This document shows positions 11,373 through 21,787 of a stretch of DNA of 64,000 nucleotides, piece by piece; within the stretch, counting starts at the first letter, position 1; every line of letters begins with the position of its first letter. Both the position numbers and the translations under genes were made by a program. The stretch lies in the NCBI RefSeq assembly GCF_958295425.1, contig NC_081153.1:13297001-13361000 (forward strand), given 5' to 3'. The notes under the pieces are model-generated. The model was not told where the DNA came from and did no database searches. It worked only from the letters and a program-made list of their open reading frames with translations. This stretch comes from Solea solea. Lineage: Eukaryota; Chordata; Actinopteri; Pleuronectiformes; Soleidae.

Positions 11373-13027
11373 ACCTGAACCAATTATTGTTCAGCTGGTG
11401 AACTTCAGGTAACCGCTGACTCAGGCACCACGCATGGTGACCTTCGCCACAGCAAATTTAGCGGGAATGCTAATGAAGGAGACGTTAGTCACACTTCTGC
11501 TTCTGCAGAGTTAAGGTGATTCGTGTGTCACAGATTGGGAAACCATCTGTGATTCAGTTCTCTGTGGTTTTTGCTGAATTGTTTTTTTTTTTAACTAATT
11601 CCTACATGAGCAGAGTTCTGAATCTCTGACACTTTGATGAACAACCCAACCCAAACTCATTTTGAACTCGCCAACATAATGATGTGCAATATCTCCACCA
11701 CCGCAATAGGAGAGGTTCAAGTCTGTGCACCTTTTAGACGCAGCCAATGTTTTTTTTATTCCGTAGCATCCGTCACGAGCTGTAATGGACTAGTGGGAGT
11801 AAAAGACATTCATTTGCTTTCACTGGCTTGAGAAAGCGGTGCAGCCCACATACGAGGCTGATTCAATATTATATTCAGTCTTATATGAAAGAGAATTCGT
11901 TTGAATTCGGCACATCCAAGGGGGTCTGAGCGTGATACTTAGATGATATGAAGCTGAGCGGAGTGCAGCCCGCGTGCACTGGGTTCATGTGTAGGAGTCA
12001 AATGTCGAGTCTGCTCTTCTGATAGGCCTTGTAATCTGGGATAATTGGCCCCTTTCAGGGGACGCAGATTATAACGACGGCGGCGTTGTCAGACTTAATG
12101 GAGCGGCACATGGAACGAACACAAACCGCGTTATGGGGGGGGGGAACCTCTTTTTTCCACTTGGATCCAAAGCCTCACTGTCACGTTAAATCCTGACGCG
12201 AAATGATGGTTTTACTTTCTCTGACGTTTTCACTTGATTTGATCTCGGCACACTCAAGAACACATACAGAGTACGCCATGCATAGGCTATAAACACATCA
12301 TGATGAGGTGCAATGAGCCATGTGACCTAATGGCAGCTACAGCTGGTTTAAAAAATCCACAGCTGATTGGACAAATGACTTTAGATATCTATTTGATTTG
12401 TCCCTCGTGACATAGGCAAACCACCTCCTTGTATGCAGAGGGTCACCTAGGCCCTTCTTTCAACCGGGTCACAATCCCAGGTCTGTGCTAACCACTACAC
12501 CAGGGAGCTGCAAGTAAATGTGGTCGAGGGCCAATTTTTTTTTGGAAGCAATTGAATATTTGGGCCAAAACCTTGGAATTACTGCTTCTTCTTTGAGCCT
12601 AACACATGCAAGTAGTTCTTTTACGGACATTTACTCCCCAAACCTGGCTGTTAACATGACAACAGCAGTGTTTTTAGTTTTATTTTTCAAACCAAACATT
12701 TAGTTTAGGTTAACTTAACAATTCTAGCAACATAATCTGTTAGGTGATATTTTTTTCCAGAATAAAAGCTCTGAACTCTGTGAAGCTGTGAAACAACCAG
12801 ACACTTGATTCCATTTCAGAGCTCAAACTAAAAAAATGCCTGTGTCTCAGAGCTTGAAATAATGTGTTTTAAAGAGTTAAAGGAAAAAGCATCAGCAAAA
12901 AATAGAAATAAAAGGCAAGAATAACGACTATGTAAAGAAATACTGTGTCTGAAAGGATCATGTTTTGAACCCCTTTGTATCTGTTATCATATTCATATAA
13001 ACTATGAAAATGTCATATATAATATAT

Positions 13028-13029
13028 AT

Positions 13030-13067
<38 letters not shown>

Positions 13068-13110
13068 ATTTTATTTGTAAGCACCTTTCAAACACTCAAG
13101 GTCACTTTAC
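13028..13110 (-). repeat. LINE 3' tail on the minus strand with (AAT)n
   Basis: A (TAA)n run (13031-13070) is followed by 'acattttatttgtaagcacc' and 'tttcaaacactcaaggtcac'. Read on the minus strand this is a retroposon end of the 'cttgagtgtttgaaaggtgc' type terminating in an ATT-rich tail. Confidence 0.6.
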
Positions 13111-13391
13111 CCCTTTAAGAAAAGAAGATAAATCAAACAGACAAACATTAAGATGAAATAAAATGGACACTCAATTCAAAAACAGTAGATGGAGTTTAAA
13201 AAGAAATAAAAAATACAGAAAAAGATGGCTGAGGTGAACAGTTATGTATGTTGATATAACATATTTGTGCTACTAAATATGATCATAATTAGCACAAAAC
13301 AGCGATATTTGGTGTTAGTTTTGCTTGATAAATGTTTGTGTCAGACTGAGAAGAAGGTTTTTATCACCACATTTTATGAATTATTCTCTGA

Positions 13392-13475
13392 ATATATATA
13401 CATATGTATATATATATGTATATATATACATATATATATACATATATATACATATATTATTATTATTATTATATT
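13392..13475. repeat. (TA/CATATA)n simple repeat
   Basis: Alternating TATATATG/CATATATA units followed by ATT repeats. A similar tract lies at 16620-16667. Both create Tyr/Ile-rich frames that are not genes. Confidence 0.95.
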
Positions 13476-14315
13476 ATCAGACTGACAATTGGTGGATTTT
13501 TACCACGTTCACCACGTTCTCTCCACACAAGTGTCCAGACACTCTGGACGGTCAGTTGCCTCAGTGGGGAGTTTCCACGTAGCACACGACCTCTAAGACT
13601 CAGCGGGTCGACACTTTGTATTCAGACTCGTCGCACGAGCAGCTGCATGAAAATAAGGAGGTGTGTGGGGGGGGGTGGGGATAAGTTAAACACTTCAGTG
13701 TTTGCTGAATTGCTGAAGAGGCGGCAGAAGAGAAGAGAAGAGAAGAGAAAGAGGACTTTTTGGATGATGAAATACAGTGTGATGCTCGGACTTTCTCTGG
13801 GGACCAGTGAGACAAAAGCAGCCACTGATACATGCACACGCAGCAAAATCAAACAGCGCACTGTTTGAATGAATAAGCCCAGCATAGTAATTCATTGTCA
13901 TATATAGTACTATACAGCACTGCAGGACAACATGAAGGTGCACAGGGAAATGAATAGATTATAGGGGGAGGGGATTAAAGGAGAAGATGGGGAAGGAACT
14001 AGTGAGAGCCAAACATGGAGGAAAGGGAGGTGGTAAACCAATTACCATAGGACAGAGAAAGAAAAAAAGACTTTCATCCCAAAACTGTCACCACACATGC
14101 AAATATACTATATTTTTTTCTTTCATTCTCTGTTGCATGAATAAAGTATCCACACACATTGGTCAGTCATCTCTCTTTATCACTCACTCGCACACATTTT
14201 CAGAGCTCTCTTCAAACAAATGCACCCCGTGATTAAATATTGAAGAGCGCCTGTGGCAAACCGAGCGATGGAGATACCATTCCTCCAGTCTGATATGGAC
14301 TCTCCTCGTTCCATG

Positions 14316-14358
14316 AGAAGAGAAGAAGAAGAAGAAGAAGAAGAAGAAGAAGAAGAAG
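14316..14358. repeat. (AAG)n microsatellite
   Basis: AAG trinucleotide run within a longer purine-rich tract (14310-14480). Confidence 0.95.
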
Positions 14359-15269
14359 CAAAAGAATAGGAGAATAGGATAAGAGGGAAGAAGAGAACAG
14401 CATGGGAAAAGGGGGAGGATGAGGAGGAGCAAAAAAAGAGGGAAGGACGGGAGGAGGAACGGAAGAATTAGATGGGAAGGAAGTGCACTGAGCCAGAGGC
14501 TTAACACAATATGTCAGTAGGAGTAAGAAATGTGAGCAAGAGTCCCATTTGCACACAGTCAGTGTCAGCTTTTAGTTGATCAGTCTATAACTAAATAGAC
14601 CAGAATGTCCCTGTTTCTTATTTTAATATTTTTATACACTAATACAGATTAAACTTAGTTGGAAACCACACATAGAACACACAAATCTATTACTTTTCTT
14701 TTGTAAAACAAAGGAATTATTGAATAATAACTGCCTGAGGGCATCGTATTGTTCACTTGTAATGCTTTATATACAGTATGTCATACTGTGTTGAAACACA
14801 CAGAGCATAAATAAAGTTGGATATCTGGAATCCACTAGTCACGGGATATGTATATTCTAAAAGACTAGAGTTACTAGTTATAAAACCAGAGGGAAAAAAC
14901 TAGAATAAAATAAAAAAGAGAAGAAAATAATATCATTTATGAGAATTATTTACGTTTGAAACTACAGACATGTGTCAGTTTTAGGGGTAAAGGTATAGAA
15001 GGAACTCAGCCATGAAATTAAATTGTGTAAAATGCAAACAAAAGTTGGAAATGTAAAACAATTACAGTTCACAGTGCAATTGAAAGTCTAGTGCTATAAT
15101 TGTAAGTGCAGTGTTGTATGAATTTTCTCTACAGTTCTGATTTTCTTGGGTTTTTCCTTGTGTTGTACAGGATTCAGTCTATTCCTTTTTCGGTTATTGC
15201 CGTAATTGTGTTAAAGGATCTCACTTTCTGTTCACTTTTCATGCGAATGTAACCGAAATAAAGATATTC

Positions 15270-15440
15270 AGATTAGATTAGACTTTATCGATCCCACACT
15301 GTGGGGGGGGATTCACATGTTGCAGCAACAGAGAATGGAAATACAACAAAAAGAGAGCATACAAAGGTAGTTGTGCAAAGTAAGAAATACAAGAATAAAT
15401 AGACCAATAGAAAGATAAATGAACCTTCTCCACAGCTTCA
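15270..15440. repeat. Degenerate 'ctttatcgatccc' retroposon fragment
   Basis: 'gattagactttatcgatccc' with a G-rich stretch and AC-rich continuation resembles a common fish retroposon end. Family from memory only. Confidence 0.4.
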
Positions 15441-18400
15441 GAACAAACTTCAGGCCAATTGTAAGTTTCCAGCTGAGGCGATTAAAATGCCATTATAGAC
15501 GATAAATATCTCACATCCCAGTAAACGCTGGAGCAGACTCTCAAACTTGAGTCCAAACATGTGCGACCAAGAGCACAGAGGAGAGGCCCCTGAGCAAATT
15601 ATAGTCAGTGTGAAGGTTTTATACTTTTATTACTGTTATTGGACAGTTTCTGTGTAGTGCTGCCTCAGGATGTCCTTTCTACCATCGTGCTGTGTGACTG
15701 CCATCTAGCAGCAGACTCTGGGAACTGCGGATTTTTGCATGTTTCACCAGAGAATTGCACAGTAGGCATCAGTGTGATAACTCTGTATAATAAATAAACT
15801 CATCTTCACTTCTTTACGCTGTCTGCACAGGTTATATTATTAGTGTATAGCACAACATGATGTTCGCCCTCAATTCATATTTTTGTACTGCAGTTTAAAT
15901 ACACAAATCTCTCCACTTTTACTGCTTGTGATTGCATCAGTGATCAGTGTTGCCTTTTCACAATGCAGGAGTTTTTCGAAAAGCACCTCAGTGTGTCAGG
16001 TTTTGTATCTGAGCTATAATTTTAGAAGATCTCAATCTGTATTTTGAGGGGTTTTCTCACGGATTTTATTTGAGGGGGGGTTTCAGTAGCTTTGCGATCT
16101 ATGCTTTTGTATGAACACATGTTCACATAAGGATACCACACAACCAAAATTGGAACAAATTTGCCCGTACAAGGATTATCAATTCAAGGTGAAGCTCACG
16201 ATGAAAAAACACACTTCCTTTAATCTGAGTTTCATTTATAAAGAAAGTTTAAAAGAGGATCTGACCAATTTAGAAACCCAGAGTTCCCAGAATCTTTCCA
16301 GGGCTACAATGGAGATGAAGATTTCCTTCATTGACAAACTAAAAGTTGTGGGAAAGTTGGATCTATAACACAAGTGACGTGACAAACATCGAGAGCTATA
16401 CTTGATTGCGTGTCAGTGGAGTGAAAGTGGGGAGTCGCACGATAAAAATAGATAAGTGGGCCCATCCCTTTCTGAGAACTTCTGTGGAAGCAGGAGAGGA
16501 AGCGGAGTGAAAAAGACAAAAGGAAGCAGTGACGGCTGATGAAATATGCTTACTAATGTTCTGTGGGGTGCATGTGTACAGCGCTGAACACAACAGGGCA
16601 TATTTTGTCTATTTATCAGACATATGTATACACATATATATGTATATATATGTATATACATATATTCGTTTTTCAGAGAATAATTCTGGCATATTTAACA
16701 GTTTGCATGAATAACTTGTATAATTCTGTAGTGTTTTAATGGAGTTGTCATGTAATTCAGATGACAGTCTGGATCTGACCACTCTGACCCTGGAAACAAC
16801 GTTTTTCACTGCAGAAGAGGGAGATTGAGCAACTCTCAAACTCTCTCACAGTCTAGGTTTCATGATGCCGACTTCTTGCCTCACACAGTGTCACATGTGA
16901 TGTGGAATACATCAGTTTATCATAGCATCGGCGGTTCTTTGTTCGTTGGTATCAAGTGCAAAATTAAAAATAAAGTGTTTGTTTTTTTTTTTCTCTCCAC
17001 TCTGGATGACCTGAAACTGCAACCCAACATTTTTTTTTTTATTTATAAATATTCAACTATCAATGTTCAGCTCAATGTCAACATCACTGGGTGTCTATCC
17101 TCAATGTCTGCAATACTCAATATTTGAGGAGAAGGAACATGAGCCCATGAGCATTGAGATTTCACTTAAGCTGTAAAAGGAACAATGTGTAAAATGTAAC
17201 CTTTATAAGTCTCATGTTGCACATGAATATCTCTCACCACACCCTTCCCTTCCTCAAAAGATGTTTAGTTTGTTTGTTTAGGGCTATTGTGAACACATAA
17301 GGGCTCCTAACTGCCGCTTCAGGTAACTGTAACACTTGTAAATCATTTCACCTCCATTTTCCACACTGTAGCGTTCAGCTAATAAACTGGTATTCACCTT
17401 TTTCAGTCAAGTCGAGTCTCTGCTTTAAATCGAGCAAGTTACAAGTCAAGTCGTATGAATATAGAGGACAAAGATGATTTACCAGGTATTCCACATTTTA
17501 AAAAAAAGTAGTTTAATCTGTAACTGAAACACTGTATTACTCGTACAATGTAAGGACTGCTTCATGGTCCCATACAACTGAATTATGAACAAAATGAATT
17601 ATTTACAAAAAAAGATTAGAGGATAAAAATGAAAATACATAAAACTACCAGAGCCTAAAATGTAAAGAATACTGACATTAAATTCCAGATAACCAGCTTC
17701 TGACCCACAGATACGTTAACTAGCGTCAGATTAAAGTAGATTGGTAACCAATTGACTTCCTGTCTTACTGTCTTTTGTGGGATTTGAAGTTATCGAATGA
17801 AATTTCACATAGTGGTGTTGGTGTTGCTCGGTTGCCAGGTTTGTACACGAGGCCGCAAAAGCAGACACCCGAGGTTTTCAATTTTCTTCCAATATTTGAG
17901 AAAATGTAAATATTCCGTCAATCAAAGACATTTTAAGTCATTTTACTCAGGTTTAAGTCAGGTTAGGTCTTTAAATTTGTGACTTAAGTCAAGTCACGTG
18001 ACTCTGATAGTTGTAGTACTTTACACTTAACATTGAAAGCTTGTGTGTGACTTCTGTCGCCAAAATTCTCATTTATTTCACCTCACTTATGTTTTTAAGA
18101 AGTGCTGATAACTCCTTCTTTTTTTTCTTTTTCTTTACCAGCAAAGCTTCGGTCTTCCCTCCGTCTGTCAAGATGTAAATCTATCTGTCTAAATAAACTG
18201 TCAACCCCCCCCCCAAAAAAGAAATAACACGTCAGGCGTAAAAAATAGACCGTGAGCTCCCCAATGAGTCTAAAATGGTCATTTTTGAGTGATCACAGAC
18301 ACCACCATGAGCTATTTTAAAGTCTCAAACTGTCCACTGAAAGTACCAAAAACGGTCTCCGATCAAAAGTGGACACAAACCCGTCCTTACAAAATCGTCA

Positions 18401-19111
18401 ACAGAGGACACCAGACATCACATCATGCTAAGTTTAATGTCAGTATTGGTTTTTTTTGACTTGGGAGTTCTCCAGTTGGATTCCCAATGAGTAACTGAGA
18501 AACAGAGAGTGACACATTCATGCAAATGATTCTGAACAATTGTGTGCTCCCCCCCACACTCACATTATCATTTGCAAATGTCCTGTACATCTAGGCATTA
18601 CTTTTATTCTGTATAAATCATCACATTGAAATTGACTGAACCAGTCGTCATAACGTCTCTTGTACAAAGGATAGTTATTCTGCAATGGCAACATTTTAAT
18701 ATACATTTATTTTTGTTACCTGAATGAAAAATGACTTTGACTTACGCCAGTGAGAAAGGGGGAACAACATTCTAACCAAAGAGAAGAAGAAAGACTGAAG
18801 GAAATACTCCTCACTAATGGAATACTGGAGTGGGTTTTCCCTTTTAATTGTTGGGCTGAATATATCGAGGGGATTTCTCCACAAAATGATACGAGTATGT
18901 CTGCGTAGAAGAGAGGTGAAAAGAAGAGTGAATGAATGCCAGTGATAGGTGCTTGTATTTATGTGTGTATTTATTTATTTTCTACAAATAAGAATACCAG
19001 CAGCTTTAAAGTCAGCTACTTTTAAAATTCCTGCACTGATCAGCCACCAACGTACGAGGGACCGGATGCTTGACACATGCGATTAATTACTTAGTCTTGA
19101 AGGGAAGTATT

Positions 19112-19143
19112 GGGAAATCCCTTCTGTGCTGAAGAATATAAAA
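19112..19143 (+). promoter_or_regulatory. il6 core promoter: kappaB site and TATA box
   Basis: A perfect palindromic NF-kappaB-type site GGGAAATCCC lies at 19112-19121, and TATAAAA at 19137-19143. The il6 start codon is at 19219. Transcription would be expected to begin about 25-30 bp after the TATA box (near 19167), placing the kappaB site about 50 bp upstream of it. Mammalian IL6 also carries a proximal kappaB site next to its TATA box, so the arrangement fits an inducible inflammatory promoter. Confidence 0.7.
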
Positions 19144-19218
19144 TGTCAGCCGGTTGCAAAGAGAAGGCAACTCCTCAGCATCACTGGGTCTTCAGCAAGT
19201 GTTTTCCAGCAGTGCAAC

Positions 19219-20237
19219 ATGCCCTCCACATTTAGTAAGTGATTTATTTGCAGCCTGCGGTGTGCACTTCCTCCGCTTCTTCCCCTTTCCATTCGCTCCT
19301 TCACTCTTGCTCTTCCTCTCCGTACAGATGTCACAGTGTCCGCAGCAGTCATGCTGGCGGCCCTGCTGCTGTGCACCCTCGGGACTCCGATTGCAAACGA
19401 GTCCGGCGACAGTCCGGCGGGAGACTCTTCGGGTGAGGAGGAGGAGGAGGAGGTGATGGTGACCTATGACCTTCTGAGCGTGAACCAAGTTTGGGACTTC
19501 ATCATCGGCGCGACGGCGCGCCACCACAAGGAGGTAAGCTGTAGGTTGTCTTTACGCAAATGTTTCTACAAAATGACTGGTCAGAAGGTGCACCACATCT
19601 GTATTAACTATATTATGACGTCACCTGATCCCTTATTATTTCTCTTTTATCATCCGTCCCTTTGTCAGTTTGAAGAGGAATTCCAAAACGCAGTGAAATA
19701 TCATTTCCTGGACAACTACAGATTCCCATCCCTTCCAGCAGACTGCCCTAATTCAAACTTCACCATGGTAGAACACGTCAAACCCCTCTCGTCTTTGCTT
19801 TAGTGACACTTGACCAAACACTGATTTGATGGTTGTCCTCTGCTCTCTCTCTATAGGAGGCTTGTCTCGAAAGGTTGGCTGAAGGCCTGAGCACCTACTT
19901 GGTTCTCTTTAAGCACGTGGAGAGCGAGTACCCCAACGGCTCCATCGTCTTGGAGGTGCGACCCCAGAGTGTGAAACTCATCAACCTCATCAAGGGAAAG
20001 GTGGGTCCTGACGAGCTCCAGCACAAAAGTGGTGTCACCAAATTCTGGAAATGAGGATTTAGTCCTTTATCAGTGAGGTACAGTGTGTGTGAAATGTGAA
20101 ATTGGTGACGTTGCATGTTGCAGCTAAACTCATACCTCACGTCACAATCTTCAGGAGGCTACTGTGAGAGCCACTGGTGGAATCTGTACAATAGTTTGAG
20201 AACCTAGGATCTAAAACATAGGTACAACAAGAATCTT

Positions 20238-20274
<37 letters not shown>

Positions 20275-20646
20275 AAGTAAGAATGAACCTGCATTTAATG
20301 AAAAGTCTTTGTTTGAGTTCATTCACATTCCCCCCACACACTTTTTTTTTTTTTTTTTTAAAAGTCATTCTTTTCTATTTGTATTGTCGTGATGACGCAA
20401 CATCTACATGTGTCACCACAGATGAGAAACCCCAAACAGGTCGCCCTCCTGACCCTGGACCAGGAGGAGCAGCTTCTGCGTGACATCTACAACCCCAGCC
20501 CTTTCCACAGAAAGATGACGGCACACAGCATCCTGCGCCAGCTCCACAACTTCCTCCTCGACGGCAGAGTAGAAATTCGTAGAAGGGAAAGGAGAAGACG
20601 GCCCGGCAAGGTTATTGCTCCCTCTTACAATTTCCTGCAGAGATAA
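19219..20646 (+). CDS. il6: Interleukin-6
   Basis: Secreted helical cytokine that signals through the IL-6 receptor/gp130 in acute inflammation. Coding exons: 19219-19234, 19328-19533, 19669-19767, 19857-20000, 20422-20646. All junctions are GT-AG and in phase, giving 229 aa. The five-exon layout, with a tiny first exon coding only MPSTF plus one base, is the IL-6 gene plan. Residues 1-28 form a signal peptide (hydrophobic core about 10-24). The IL-6 family pattern C-x9-C-x6-G-L-x2-Y-x3 is met by C100, C110, G117, L118 and Y121, with Phe125 where Leu is usual. Possible N-glycosylation sites are N104 (NFT) and N134 (NGS). A run of six Glu (42-47) follows the signal region. Overall sequence is far from mammalian IL-6, as usual in fish. 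The neighbour tomm7 supports orthology. Confidence 0.9.
20241..20270. repeat. (TA)n microsatellite in il6 intron 4
   Basis: AT dinucleotide run inside the last il6 intron. Confidence 0.95.
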
Positions 20647-21365
20647 AAGTAAGCTATGAAGGAATACGGGCTGATGCAGCCGCTCTAACGTTAATGTTAA
20701 GTGGCTTTAATATTGTAGGCCTGAGGGCTTGAATCAACCACTAATGTCTTACCTATTTAATATATTTATACGTGATGAAAAGTGTTATTTATTAGTCAAA
20801 GAAAAACAAATGAGTGAGTTTGATATATGTACTTGAATCATTTTGATGTTTACTCATTTCTCGATTGGGACAAATCATTGAAGCTGTTGTATTGTTAATG
20901 GTATTTTACTTTAAGTTATTGTGTCTTGTTTATATTACACATTTTTTGTGGTAGCATTTTACAGCAACATGGTAAAATGAATCATTTGTAATAGGGAGTA
21001 ATATTGTGGTAATTCAAGTAACAGCTTGGTAATAACAGTGGAAAATGAGTGCAGGAGATATTTCAGTTTTAATTCACATTTCTATTTTAAGACACAAGCT
21101 ATAACCTGGATACTACTTACGAAATAACAATATTTCTGTATGACCACACCATTATCATTATTGTCAAGCTGGAAATTGCACGAGATATTACCATAGAATT
21201 ACCTCCATGTTAAAAATATTATACCATGACCATGTTGTTACTGTACTTTTAATTATTACCCTTAATTTAATTTTCATGTGCGCACTCAGCCCACTGTTCA
21301 CAAGTGTTTTGATGCCAGTGATGATATTTTGTCACAGTAGAAAAACTATAAAATAAAAATATATT
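20647..21365 (+). other. il6 3' UTR and probable polyadenylation site
   Basis: AT-rich sequence without open frames. A polyadenylation signal-like AATAAA occurs within 'actataaaataaaaatat' near 21345-21358. Converging tomm7 transcripts end about 100 bp further on. Confidence 0.5.
20785..20793 (+). promoter_or_regulatory. AU-rich element in il6 3' UTR
   Basis: TTATTTATT, the classic nonamer of unstable cytokine mRNAs, lies 139 bp after the il6 stop. More ATTTA words occur nearby (20753-20770), suggesting fast mRNA turnover. Confidence 0.55.
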
Positions 21366-21459
21366 TGCATCAAAAGGAAGTTGCTTTTTTTGTACTTAGA
21401 ATCGTCCAAGCATTAACACACATACATGCACAACAATCAAGAGTTGTTTTTGTCCAGGA

Positions 21460-21465
21460 TTTATT
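21460..21465 (-). terminator. Candidate tomm7 polyadenylation signal
   Basis: TTTATT on the plus strand reads AATAAA on the minus strand, about 320 bp beyond the tomm7 stop codon. Confidence 0.45.
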
Positions 21466-21787
21466 TTGCCGATGTTTTAAATTAAAAAATAAAAAGGAGG
21501 AGCAAAAAAAAAAACATGAAATAAATGGTTCATCCAAACATGGTCGTCACACATTCACGAACAAAATAGCAACTGACGTTTACGTCTTCCGTTCGAGCCG
21601 CCAACACTCTCCATACTTCTACTGGGTATATAACGCAGTCATAGACATTATAACCACGAGGGGCCATCATTTGTAGCTTATCAGACAGGAAAGTGAAAAA
21701 TGACGCCCATTTTGTCCCAGACTTTCAACACAGGTGGGGTCCCATGGTCTTGATGAGGAGAGAGGATCGTCTGTGTGGAGATGTTTC

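Larger units (their letters stand above)
8797..19111. other. Repeat-rich intergenic region upstream of il6
   Basis: No gene is supported. steap-family sequence, which lies between RAPGEF5 and IL6 in human, was looked for and not seen. The region contains GT/GA/AAG/TA microsatellites, a SINE-like block, MITE-like blocks and LINE tails, listed separately. The long frames at 13404-13868, 14184-14556 and 16413-16661 are driven by simple repeats. Confidence 0.6.

Noticed and set aside
13404..13868. 154-codon plus-strand frame
   Set aside because: Begins in a TA repeat (Tyr/Ile run) and shows no known protein or splice support.
14184..14556. Two minus-strand frames rich in Phe/Leu
   Set aside because: Products of the (AAG)n/purine tract; not coding.
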